Assembly: GCA_037179335.1 (NCBI GenBank)
Contig: JAKZHN010000014.1
Span: forward strand, 62,001-126,000
Source of the DNA: Cyclaneusma minus
Taxonomy: Eukaryota > Ascomycota > Leotiomycetes > Marthamycetales > Marthamycetaceae
Direction of reading: 5' to 3'
DNA length: 64,000 nucleotides
This document shows positions 43,448 through 54,978 of this stretch, one piece after another. Positions within the stretch are counted from its first letter, which is position 1. Every line of letters starts with the position of its first letter. The notes beneath the pieces were generated by a model, which did no database searches, was not told the origin of the DNA, and saw only the letters and a program-made list of their open reading frames with translations. Both the position numbers and the translations under genes were made by a program.

Positions 43448-44292
43448 CGCGAGCCACGGGGCGACGGGCTCGCCACGGCCGAACAGTGGTTGGAAGCGGG
43501 AGCGGGCGCTATTTCAGAGGATGGGATGGGCGGGCGCGGCAGTCGAGATGAGGGCGCAGATTGACACAGGAATAGGTAGCTGGGTGGAGAAACGAACTGG
43601 AGCGAGCGCAACCTCCTGGTGTTTTCCAAAGATAGCGCTGGGGGCTCTGGTCGGTAGCCACGGCGAGTGGATGCGGACGAGCCAAGAGTGGAGCGGCGCT
43701 GTAACTCTGTTTAGGCGCAAAATATAATTGAATTTCTCAATGAAGACTCGAGAGGTGTGTCGCCAGCACGCCGACTTCTCACTCTTCAGCGCTCTTCGTG
43801 TCGCTCTGCAGTACAGTCGTGGGCCGAACTTTTCAACAACGATTGAAGGTACTTGCCGCCGGATGCAGCGCCTGGCGACGATTCTTGCGCCGCCATGCCG
43901 CCTCGATAAAAATGATCGAAACTTAAATATGACTTTGATGAGTATATTAATTCGACCTTTTTTTCAACAATTATAATATACCCTCCTGTTTATTGGATGG
44001 ATTTGAAAGTGGTCTTGGCCGGAGCGAGCCAAGCCAGCCAATCAACCTCAACGGCGCCTATGTTGCGCCTACATTCTCACAACACAACGTCAACTGCACG
44101 TCAAGAGGTAAGGAAAGCTGACGGCAGATTCAGCTCCCTCGACTCCTTCACCTTTCCGTGAAGCAGGAATCCGTTTCCACTGCCACTATTCTCTCTCTTT
44201 GTCTCCGAGGCATCGCGCGGCATCTTGTTGCATCGTTCCAGCATACAAACGTCCTTGCTCGTCTCCAGTCGGGACACCAGTGTTCATTCATC
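43448..44292. other. Divergent promoter region, VAN1-type gene / MAG1
   Basis: 845 bp between divergent starts. The centre (43920-43990) is AT-rich. No gene recognised. Confidence 0.5.
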
Positions 44293-45762
44293 ATGGCCTC
44301 GAGATCGTCAGCAAGACTGAAAAGAAAAACACCAGCAGACGGCGAGGATGCAGCCCCGGAAACCCCCAAGAAAAAGTCGAGGAAGGCTGTTCTGAAGAAC
44401 CCACCTCAAACCCCCACTCCAGCAGCTATCGGTCTGATGTCTGTCCCGTACAGTTCTGCGGACGTTGACGATGCCACGCCTCCACCGCCGGTAGACCGTG
44501 TTGCCAACCCTCTGACAACCAACGCCCCCTTGGTGTCGCCAGAGACGAAGCGGCTGGTTCATAATGCCGCCATAGAGGACCTTTCCCCAACCAAGGCTTC
44601 CAAGAACAAGACGACAAAGACTATCCTGGAAAATGCTGTCGCTCACCTGCTCAGTGTGGATCCGAGACTGAAACCAGTTATTGAGAAGCATCACTGTCGA
44701 GTTTTTTCCGAGGAGGGTTTGGCCGAGGAAATCGATCCGTTCAGGAGTTTAGCGAGCGGTATTATTTCTCAGCAGGTAAGATATTCTTGCACAGATCCAT
44801 CAATCTGGATACTCCATCCATTAGCGTTTTGGTCTTCCGTTGGAATGGAGTCTATTCTTTCCAGACAACTCCGATTCCGTTCACTTGCTCTATCGCCCGT
44901 TTCACGGGTTGTCTATAGATACCTGGCAGATTTCTGTTCATAAAGCTTCCCCTATTCAGGAGAATTTTCGTTATTTGATCTCTTTTTCTTATTTTCCGCC
45001 GTCAATTGAACTGTTCTTTACGTCTCGAAATCCTTTTCAAGTGAGAGTCTTGCTTGTTCTCCGTCTATGCCACGGCCTTTCCAAGTATGCGCCATACTGC
45101 ACCAATGTGGTCTCTTATATCATCGCAATTACCCTGCTGCTCTCACCAGACAGCAGTTATTCATTTAACTAACTATCAACCAGGTGTCCGGAGCAGCGGC
45201 CAAGTCTATCAAAACCAAATTCATCTCCCTCTTCAACAGCACCGGCACCTTCCCCACCCCATCCCAAGTAGCCTCCGCCGACATCACGCACTTACGAACC
45301 GCCGGCCTCTCGCAGCGAAAAGCCGAGTACATCCAAGGACTCGCCGCAAAATTCGTCTCCGGCGAACTGACCTCGGAGATGCTATTCACAGCCTCCTACG
45401 ACGAAGTGCTCGAGAAGCTTACTGCAGTCAGAGGACTGGGCAAATGGTCGGTAGAGATGTTTGCGTGTTTTGGACTCAAGAGGATGGATGTGTTCTCGAC
45501 GGGTGATCTGGGTGTGCAGAGGGGCATGGCGGCTTTTGTTGGGCGTAATGTGGGGAAGTTGAAGGCGAAAGGGAGTAAAGATAAGTGGAAGTATATGAGT
45601 GAGAAGGACATGTTGGAGATTGCGGCCAAGTTTGCTCCCTATAGGTATGTGTTGCGCTGGAGGTGAGGTCAACGATACGCTGCTAATGGGGTGTGTAGGA
45701 GTGTGTTCATGTGGTATATGTGGAGGGTGGAGGACGTTGATCTGAGTACTTTTGAGTCTTAA
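44293..45762 (+). CDS. MAG1: DNA-3-methyladenine glycosylase (HhH-GPD, Mag1/AlkA type)
   Basis: Three exons: 44293-44775, 45184-45644 and 45699-45762, 335 aa. Intron 1 is 408 nt, far above the local norm, with donor GTAAGA and an AACTAACTATCAACCAG end; intron 2 is 54 nt. The N-terminal ~110 residues are Lys/Ser/Pro-rich with a KKKSRK cluster, suggesting nuclear import. The glycosylase domain starts about 125: DPFRSLASGIISQQ/VSGAAA is the start of the HhH-GPD fold, and the hairpin VRGLGKWSVEMF leads to the catalytic Asp269 in STGDLGVQRG. The C-terminus FMWYMWRVED closes the domain. It removes alkylated purines in base excision repair. Confidence 0.93.
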
Positions 45763-48700
45763 ACGGTTTCGTAGTTGAAATAAAGGACTCAGGTACCAGG
45801 CTTGGGCTCCGTTGGAGCATCACGAGTTATCCGTTCTCTGTATGTTTATTGGTTCAAGACCTGAGGTCGACCGGGTCGTTAGCCAATAAACCTCCTGATA
45901 CACTCCTTGGGTTCGTGTTTCCTACTATCGTTTGATGTTTCCCAATGCCTTGGAGTAGGATTGCTTTCATTGACTTGGACTTTTCTGATGCCTAAAATTT
46001 CCATGTATTTTCTCCCAACCAGTGGGACTTATTCTATGGATTCTTCCAATCACTTGACCCTCTCCTAATTGCCTTGATTTTTTCTCGATTACTTGGATTC
46101 AGAAGCGTGTCAAGACTCGGGATTTGCTCCATTCGCGACACTGGGTCTTACGGAACTTAATAAGTGACTGAGGGGGGGACGCCGCACGGGGGTGGATTTC
46201 GTATTTCGTAACGGCTGTGCTTCTGTACTACGAATTCGAACGTTACCGGAGATACCACATGGGAGGTCTTCAGTATGCCGTGGTGAGCGATTAGCGAATG
46301 AGTATTTCGCCCCTTTTCTTGATTTGGGTCCGGGACCATGTTCTATCTTAAGTATTTACCTACAGAGCAGCCCATGTCTCCTTTTCCTTTCAATCATCAC
46401 ACTAATACTCTACACCAGAATTTTACCACTTTCATGACTTGTGAGCATTCCACCCGCCAACTTCCGATGGTGCAGACGAGTTGTCGCCATCACGATGACG
46501 GATGTGTAACCACAAGATGACCAGCATATCCCCATTTTCGGCAGATGGTTCTCAGTTCGACATATTCTGTGTCGAAGAACCCATCATTTTCGTTTTGAGA
46601 ATGCTGTAGAATACCTCGCCATCCCGCTCTAGAGAAGCTCGTCCTCAAGCTCTCAACTTGGCATTTCCGTCCCTGATACCCCCTATTCTTTGACAAAAGT
46701 CACCCGGTCCAGGAGAGCGGCTGTGGCAAGATATATCAATGAGAAATGTGAGCGGGAAAGAGGAACTGCGGGGGCTTGGACGCGGCTTGTGGCGATTGCG
46801 TGCGTGATGCAGCTGAGTGGTATTGTGTTTGTGGCAGATAGAGTGGGCGATGCTGCAGTGCAACGAGGCATGCAAGACATGTTTCTTTCGCTTGGACTCA
46901 GAGAATGCCGGCAAGGTGGCTTGCCGGCTGCCACTGCGCGGACTCATGTCTTTTGTCGTGGGATCTTTGCAGATGGTCCGGCGAAAGCTGTTGGCCGCCA
47001 GGCCGTGGAGTAGGGGTTTTTTTGAGGCGACTTGCAGATACATGTAGCATCTACTGCGAGAATGCAGCTGCTGCTACTCGGGCCGGCGGCAAGATCGTAA
47101 AGGCGGCCGGTTACTCGTCATGTTCGTCACTTGGAATCTGGATCGGAATGTGGTTTTGGCGGTTGGGTAGGGGGCGACGTATTTTTAGCATAGACTTCTG
47201 GTACCTGGAGTGTGGCTTGCTCTTTGCGAGAGGCTGGGTCCAGGGGAATCTCGAGGATATCATTTAGGGCTGGGGTAGTAGTGTAGGTACCGTAGTGACC
47301 AGTGGCCCATCAGATTCCAGGCCATCTTTTGTCGAGGTTTGGTTCTGCGCGGCTCCAGCCCTTCCTGGTCGTCGCATCCACTGTTCGCCATGTCATGGAA
47401 CTGATCTTGTGGCGTTTCGTTAGAACCACAATCTTGAAGGCTCTCGGAGAATAATACAAGAGGCTAGTCAAGGGGAAGACAAAAAAGGGGAATATCTCGA
47501 TTACCACTCAGGCGACTTGGTTGGTGCCACTGTGCAACTGTCAGTCTTGAGAGTGAACGATTGTCCGAAACTTTATAGTCCGCCGTCAGGCCACTCAGTC
47601 TCGTCAGGCCTATCTAGAGATTCTGGGAAACTCGCAATTGGTGTTCGCTCCCTGGACACTGGCGAGAACATCAATTGATTCAGGTTTTCAAGAATTATTC
47701 TTCGATGATGTTTATACTATGTGTTGCTTTGAGCGGGCCATCGATCGACGAGACTAAGCCGCAAGCAGTAAAGCGCATGTGTCGTCTGCATAGTGGCCCG
47801 TGATGGGATTGCGTGTTACGGAATCGAGGTTGACGAGTCCAATTTCTCGTTCCTCTGATTGTTCGAGATTATTGTTCTCCTCATCCTTTCCCCTCATCGC
47901 GAAAAGGAAACAGTCCCGCCGTCGTTTGGGTTAGCAACGTGCAGTGATCGGAGTGGTAGTCGCACGACGATCGCTGCCCATCCTCTGCTTGGCTGATGCG
48001 TACCCGCCCTCGTGAACGATGAAACCTCAATGGAGCCAGGGGGACCATCGAGTGCTGACCGAGGAGATTTGGTGGCTCTGATAAGCCGGCAGGTAGGCAG
48101 GCATCTCAAAAAGCCAAAATTTGGCTGTAGATCCCGCAAATCCGAGTTGAGTCTTCAGTTAAGCGCGTCGAAGTCGGGTCGAGGTTTGCGCCTCGTTGGC
48201 CGTCATTGCCACTGGTGGAAGGCCGGCAGGTAATGGTCGCAGTCTTCCAATACGCCATCTGCCTCAAGTTCGCCCAGCTACAGCAAAGGCGCCGTTGATG
48301 GTACAGAGATGAAGTAGTTCAGTCGCCGCCTGGGAAAAAACATGAAGCACTGCCACCCTGGCCCAGTTTCACGTGCTTTTATTATGATAAAATGTATGCT
48401 TACTCCCGATTATTCAAATTATTGAGTCCCTCGGGAGAAGGGCCCGCTATGATGAACTGGCCGTCGATCCAAGATTAGGAGTAGTGGTGAAGCAGCGAGA
48501 TTGACTTGGCCCGCCCGAGAGCAGCCGGTGCCAATTGGAAGGGCCGTCTGGCCTGAAGCGAAATCATGGTGCTGCGACGCCACCCCTTTGGGAAGGCCAC
48601 ACGCGGCTGCTTTAATGGCCGGCTGGAGCATTGATTTGATTAATGTGCTGCGTGGAGCTAGTGGTCAGGGGAGCTTCGGCCTCTGTTCAGGGCGGGCGCT

Positions 48701-49295
48701 GGCCGCCAACCCGTGCTGGCGCTAGGGCGAATGAGGCAAAAGCTGGGCGACCATTCCACATGAGCGACAACCCATTAAGTCCTTCCCGCTCTGTCCCACA
48801 AAACCAGCCTCCCGTCTTCTCTTCTCCTGCCCTCCTCATTCTTGTTGCCGAAAGCTCGTTGATTCCACTCGTTCAATCAACCTTTCCTCGTTTTTCTCCG
48901 GATTCCCACTGTCGTTGTGTACATCTCTGATTTCGAACCATACTAATTGCCTGTGTTTGCCGTCCGTCGCTCGTACCAACGATTCTTGTGAAGTGTAGGG
49001 AAAAGGGGGAAGCAAAAGGTAAGCATCCACCTCCCATCATGCACCCAACGCCGCCGGGCGAGATGACCACGACATCATCTCCAATCTTGCCCAAGCGACG
49101 CTTCCATCGAACGTTTGCTGGCCGCTGGGACAGGAGCCGCCCGTGTTGCTATGGCCATAAAACTGCGGCACCTCAATCCGCGGCGGCTGTGTGCTCCTTC
49201 CCACAACAACACCCGCCACCGCTCAAAATCCTACTTCTTTCTCCCGACCAAAACCGCTGACCCAATCCAAGTCTTTACATATCAACACCGCCAAG
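45763..49295. other. 3.5-kb gene-poor region upstream of ECM33
   Basis: No convincing gene in 3.5 kb. It starts with a repeat patch (45930-46105). The middle is GC-rich with scattered short frames. TACATGTA occurs at 47039-47046. The last ~500 bp (48770-49295) are pyrimidine-rich and fit a long promoter and 5' leader for ECM33. A non-coding RNA is possible but I see no supporting signal. Confidence 0.5.
45930..46105. repeat. Degenerate ~20-bp repeat patch B (CTTGG core)
   Basis: Repeated cores such as CCCAATGCCTTGGAG, CATTGACTTGGAC, CCAATCACTTGACC, CCTAATTGCCTTGATTT and CGATTACTTGGATTC, spaced about 20 bp with T-rich tails. Same unit as patch A at 10215-10350. Confidence 0.45.
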
Positions 49296-50669
49296 ATGTT
49301 CGCAAAGGTCCTTGTCGCCGCCGCCGTCTACGGCCTCGCAGCCGGTAAGTCTTCCATTCTGCTGTTCTGCTGCTTCGGTGCGCTGGCGGACCGGAAGCTT
49401 CGGCGTACGCGTCGTGCCACCACACAAATAAGCCATATACTGACGACGATGTGTTTCTGCAGCCGAGAGCACTTCTTCCATCTGCTCGCAGGCCACTGCC
49501 ACCATCAACTCCGCGGCTGATGCCACTGCCCTCGCCGAGTCCTGCACGACCGTCTCTGGTGCCGTTGAGATCGGAAGCGATGTCGCCGGTGCCCTCGCCT
49601 TCGATGGAATCGACCAGATCACTGGTGACTTCACCGCCTACAACGTCACGCAAATCACCTCCATCTCCTCCACCACCCTGAACAGCATTGGTGGCACTTT
49701 CAAGCTCTCCACCGACCAGATTCTGTCTACCTTGAGCTTCGGCCAATTGACCTCGGTCGGCGCCATCCACTGGGAGGCTCTGCCCGCCCTTGAGTCGCTC
49801 TCCTTCAGCGAGGACCTCGCCCAGGCCGACAGCTTGTTGATCACGAACACCGGCCTGACCACCCTCAACGGTATCAACTTGCAGACCACTGGAGACTTCG
49901 ATGTCAACAACAACCCCTACCTCACTGAGGTCAGCACCCAACTTGCCAACTCTACCGGTGTTGTGAGATTCCAGGCCAACGGCCGCAACTTCACTGTTGA
50001 GTTCCCCAACCTTGTGTGGGCCGCCAACTTGTCCATCACCAACGTCTCGTCTCTCACCATCAACTCCTTGGCCACTGTCAACGGCACTGCCTACTTCGGC
50101 TCCAACTACTTCGAGAGCATCATGGCCCCCAACCTGACCTCCACTGGCAGTGATCTGTCTTTCGTTGCCAACTCCGGCCTCACCAACATCTCCATGCCAG
50201 CTCTCAAGACCAGTGGTGGTGGATTTGTCATTGCCAACAACACCGATTTGATGACCATCGATGGTTTCGCCAAGCTCGCTACCGTTGACGGTGCTTTCGA
50301 CGTCACTGGTAACTTCACTGAGTAAGCTATACACCCCAGCCTGACTTGTGCAGACCAAATGCTAATCATTTTTGCAGGGCTGAGTTCCCCTCTCTCACCA
50401 ACGTCAAGGGTGCCTTCAACATGGTCAGCTCCGGAAACTTCAGCTGCGACCCCTTCAAGGAGGACAACAGCAACGGTGTTATCAAGGGCAAGTACACCTG
50501 CTCCGCTGGTAGCAGCAACGTTCAGACCGGCACTGGCACCAGCACCAGCTCGGGCTCCAGCTCCAGCTCGACCTCCACCTCCGCAGCTGCCCCTGCTACC
50601 AAGGCCAGCATGCCCATGATGATCGGCTCTGCTCTCATTTTCGGTGGTCTGTTGCAAATGTCGCTGTAA
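49296..50669 (+). CDS. ECM33: ECM33-type GPI-anchored cell wall protein
   Basis: Three exons: 49296-49344, 49463-50321 and 50378-50669, 399 aa. Intron 1 (118 nt) falls inside the signal peptide; intron 2 (56 nt) overlaps an apparent TGAGTAAG end. The signal peptide is MFAKVLVAAAVYGLAAA. The mature protein has the leucine-rich-repeat-like receptor L-domain pattern (LESLSFSEDL, LTTLNGINLQTTGDFDVNNN, LTNISMPAL) with many N-glycosylation sequons. A Ser/Thr-rich stretch (about 350-375) is followed by a hydrophobic C-terminus ending LLQMSL, a GPI-attachment signal. Ecm33 proteins are needed for wall integrity and correct mannoprotein organisation. Codons are strongly C-ending, which fits high expression. 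A long antisense open frame over exon 2 reflects codon bias. Confidence 0.95.
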
Positions 50670-52891
50670 AGCATCGGAACGTCGGCGTTACTTGTCCTTT
50701 ATCACTTAGACTAATCTGCCACGTCTCCTTTATTCGCACATGACTTGCCATCGAAGCTCTTCAGCGTACCTTCCACTCGGGACAATGTGGCGTGCTCTTG
50801 CATTTTAAGGGTTCAGGTTGCATATAGAGATGCAACCACGGCGGCGGAATGAAAGGTCAGGCTTGTTCACGACAGCATTAGTTCCAATCACTGTATTTTC
50901 GCTTTAATGAAAAGTCCCATGCCTTCTTCGTGTCCGTGTGTGTCATGTGCAGCGTGCGGGATCGTAATACGAGCCGGCTGCCCTGGGTCCGGTCTACTTA
51001 TGTGCGGTAGGTATGTCAGGTCCTACGTGACAGGATCCAGGAGGGCCTCACGCCGAAAAGGCCCCATGCTGGCGGCGATAGCAGTGTACAAATCACATTG
51101 TCACAAGGCCCCGGGGGCATTGGACACTGGGGCTGGGGCAAAGCCCACCTCGTGGCGCGGGGGAGCCTCATAAATAGATGCTTAAGAGATGATGTACTAC
51201 GAATCCCATGTACGCGGATTCAGCGGCGATATTGCGGTTTGGCAGATACGAACTGGCTTGAATGTCTTCAACGGGAGCTACTCGAACTGGACACAAACAC
51301 GGGCGGCCGCTCCCCGCACCCACCCTCGCGCTCCCCTCGCGGCTTGGGGCAAGGCAACTGTTGCGATCGTCACAGACACATGCAAGGCATCATCAGCAGT
51401 CGGCTTAAGCAACGTCCTGGGCCAGTCTCGCGATGCAAGCCGGGCATCTTGCGCCAGGGAGCACCCGGCGAGAGATGGGGGACGCGTCGAGTCGTTATGC
51501 GGGCGTGATCAAATGGAGAGCAATAATCAGGCGGGGCAGCCTATGGGAGGACAAGGGAAAGACACTTGCAGTTGCAGCGTGCAGGTAGATTATCGTGCCG
51601 TTTCTGACCCGGGTCGCTGGAGCTGATTTTGCCTGATGGGACTGGGCACGAGCTGAAGGCGCCGGGACCACGAAAGACATCACTTGCTTTTTGCTCCGGG
51701 GGGTCGGGCGAAGACGTTATGCCAGACCGCGAGCTTCCACGCCACTGGGCCTCCGGGGCCACGGAGTGCTTCTCCTGCCGGCCACAGAGTTATTCCTGGA
51801 CCTGGCCTGCCGCGGGCACGAGCGGGTAGACCGTCGAGGCGGTGGGTGGGTGGTGGGTGGACGGCCGGCTGGCTGGTACTTGCTGGTACTTCGATCTCCA
51901 GCGATGCTCGACACCATGTTCCTCGACGCGGGGGGTGGGGGGCAAGCCCGTCGACTGGGCCCGCCGCTGCCCAATGCTGCCAGGTACCGTGGACCAGGCC
52001 GACGTCCAGATCCTGCTCGCATTCCTATTCCGATGCCCTCTCGCGAGTTGTTACCTGTTCAGCCTCCAGCTGCGTGACGGCGGCCTCTGCAGCGGGGCCT
52101 TGAGACAGGGCCGGCGAGGGCCACAGTCGACTGTTCTCTGGACTGCATCTCCGGCCGCCGCTCAGTCCGGGCTTGCAGCGGTTGAGAACTTGCTTATTGC
52201 CCGTGGGCGATGATGCTCGCTGCAGCCACATTTGCTTTCTGTTTGCTATATCCAGACATGACAACCGCTATGCCCAGAGCGGCGGCGAAGCAAGGGACTG
52301 TTTCCAGCAACCGGGTTCTCAAAAACGTCCAGAAGTGACAAGCTGCAGCCCCCGTACCCCTTCACGAGATGAGATGACATGAGAAGCGTCCTGCCTTGGC
52401 CTCTTTTTCCTCCACTCGGCCGTCCCCATTGGCTCCCGCGCCTGCTGTCCGTCACTTGCTTCGGCCATGTCGCTCTTCGACCGGCCCCTCTCCTTCAGCC
52501 CAGAAGTCTTGCATCAACCGGTATACCCTACCGTGCCTCAGAAAGTCAAAGACCTCAGGCGGTAGATCCCCACGGTGCATGGGACTAGCAGCTTCTGCAT
52601 CGCCTCCATATTGCTCTACGTAAGATGTCTTTTCTAGTGCGAGACCCAGGTGGTGTGCTCTGTGTTTCGTCAAAAGTGCCCTTTATATGCAACCTGCTCC
52701 CAGTTTATTGCTACCAGACAACCGTGCTTGGCCTTCTCTCCTGCTGTGCCTTTCGACCCCGTCGTCTCGAGTCTCCAAGCAACACGTAGCGGGTACCGTT
52801 CTACTGGTCATTGTCAATTCCTGTTCTTGAGACAACATCCTACCCTCTTCCTCTTCTCCTATATCAAGTTGGCTGAAACGCTACTGCCTCC
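50670..52891. other. 2.2-kb gene-poor, GC-rich region
   Basis: No convincing gene. The stretch 51290-52250 is GC-rich and gives many long chance frames on both strands. A G-rich run of GGTGGGTGGGTGG type lies at about 51840-51870. The end (52820-52890) is a pyrimidine-rich leader for the next gene. Confidence 0.5.
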
Positions 52892-54385
52892 ATGGAATAC
52901 AACTCGTATTCCACCCGGCCTCTAGGTCAAGAGACCGACTGGAGGCAGCTTCCGTAAGTCCCACAATGGATAAGTCGAAGAGATCTTCTAACCCGAATTC
53001 ACTTAAGATCTTTCAAAGACTTCCTGAATTCAACAAAGCCAGAATCGAGCTCTGATGTTTCTGAAACTCGGAGATCATCTACCGCCTCTGGCAGCAACGC
53101 CTATTCCGTTCACACCCCTAGCTCTTCTGGTCTAGTCTACAGTCTTCCCCATGACGGCGGTGCTAGCGAAGACAGCGAAGGTGTCTTTCATCGAGAGAGC
53201 AAAGCTTCATTCGCCGGCGATCCGTTCTCAGAATATGGACAACCATCGCGGCGTCCTTCTTACGTAGACTTCTCCTCCTTTCTCGAGACTGACTCTCCTC
53301 CATCCGCCATCTTCACGTCAAAACTACACCTTGCAGGACAGCCTGCAAACACCTCGCAACCACCTTACTACAATACTCCGCCACCATCTACGAATAGACA
53401 TTCGGAAATCCACAGTGTCTACACTGGTCAAAGGCCACCAGAGCTACATTCTACAGCTAGCCATTCATACCCTCAGCCGTCTCATACCACTCATCCACGG
53501 CAATTTGTCACCCCCCAATACTCATCTCTCCCTCAACAATCTCTGTCCACAAGCCCTCGGGTTTCAACAGGACCAGGTAGCACCATCCCCCTCGACGGCC
53601 GTAAACGGCACAAGATCAGTGAGAAGCACCGTCGCGATGGTCAGGGCATTTACATCAACTGCTCTGATATCATACGTTCCGGCTTGACCCTCTACGATTG
53701 CCCCATATGCCCTCCCAGCACACCCCCCGCATCCTCCACCACTCTATACCCCACTCAGCCATTTTTCCTCCCTCCCGCATCATCAAACGCCCCCACACCC
53801 TACCAATCCAGCATGGCACCAAGCACAGCCCCCTCCGGTGCCTCAACACCAACTACTGCCGGATCAGCAAAGCCCAAAAAAGCCAAGAACGACCAGCTCG
53901 CCGAAGGCTTCATGTGGGAGTTCCTGCTCGTCTTGCACCTGCGTCCCGAAGAGCTGCCTGAGCGCATGCACCGCATACGCGCCCTCGCTGAGCAAGTAGC
54001 ACGCGAAAAAGAAAGCGGCATGGTCGGCTCCAGCTTTCCAGGTTCCGGCAGTAGGGCTGATACTGACGGGAATCGGCGGCAGGGGAATGGCAGTGGGAGA
54101 GATAAATCGGCGCAGGCGCAGGGAGAGTGGAAGAAGCGCAAAGCCTGGGAAGATGATGTGAGGGATAAGGTGGCGGGCGAGGTGCTCAGGCGCATGGTGG
54201 AAGAGTGCGAGAGACATGGTGTTGATCCGTGGGGGCTGGATGGTGGCGGTAGGTCTGCCGTTGGGAATGGACGGGCCGATGACGCCCTGAAGAGGATGGA
54301 AAGGAACAGAGCTGGTGGCGGAAGACAATCTGGATTGCCTACGCCGCCACGGATGGTTGGAAGTCCTCAGTATGCTGCAGTTTAG
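52892..54385 (+). CDS. Ser/Pro-rich protein with a bHLH-like basic motif, 479 aa
   Basis: Two exons: 52892-52953 and 53008-54385, joined across a 54-nt intron (donor GTAAGT, acceptor TTAAG). Exon 1 encodes MEYNSYSTRPLGQETDWRQLP. I translated exon 2 codon by codon; it has no stop over 1.37 kb, though no ATG, GTG or TTG occurs in frame before 53684, so start-based scans miss its first half. The protein is Ser/Pro/Thr-rich to about residue 215, then has GRKRHKISEKHRR. That has the His-5, Glu-9, Arg-12/13 spacing of a bHLH basic region, yet no helix-loop-helix follows. A Pro-rich linker and a folded C-terminal part (QLAEGFMWEFLLVLHLRP to about 430) come next. Nuclear role is only inference. Confidence 0.75.
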
Positions 54386-54978
54386 ACATCATGGGTTCTC
54401 GTTGTTTTCAATTCTCTTCTGGCATGGGGACACCCATCGGCAATACAAGCGGAGCGGCTGACAGTATATAAAAGTACCTATGCAAATATGGGTTTCGCTT
54501 GCACTTTGGTGGATGGCATTGGATCTGGCGTTTTTACAGCTGTCTTTCCTTACTATACTCCTTCCCGGCCATATCCATGCTGCGATTAATTTTCCTTCTT
54601 GGTTCCTGGGCATAGAGGGACGGGCGCATAATATAGCTGCTGATATTGGGTCATGAGACTGGGAGACACCACGGATACCTGATAGATGCAATGTCCAAGC
54701 CTCCAAGGTAGAAGAGTTAATCTAGCGGCGAGTTAGCTTGGTGGTACAAAATAAGCATTAAGGCCCCGGCTCTACCCGGCCCGAGAAATTACCGCTGCAC
54801 CAGGTGAGTCTGGGAGCTCTGGTGGGCAAAGGGGATTTTTCCAGCGACGTCGATATTCCTCCATCGTCTCATCATTCCTACTCTACGACGACCTCTGAAG
54901 CTTAGCCATTGACTTGGCTGCTTTCCTCGATTCCCCGCACCCAGTCGAATTCCCACCTAGACCAGAAGTAACGCAACC
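54386..54978. other. Intergenic region upstream of fumarase
   Basis: 593 bp between two genes on the plus strand. No gene or repeat recognised. Confidence 0.5.

Noticed and set aside
46690..47013. 107-codon plus-strand frame upstream of ECM33
   Set aside because: No ATG start, no recognisable family and atypical composition.
49282..50358. 358-codon antisense frame across ECM33
   Set aside because: Produced by strong C-ending codon bias in ECM33; a Gly/Val/Glu-rich sequence without a family, opposite a well-supported gene.
51098..52213. Several overlapping long frames in GC-rich DNA
   Set aside because: GC-rich sequence lacks stop codons by composition; frames overlap on both strands and none has a domain.
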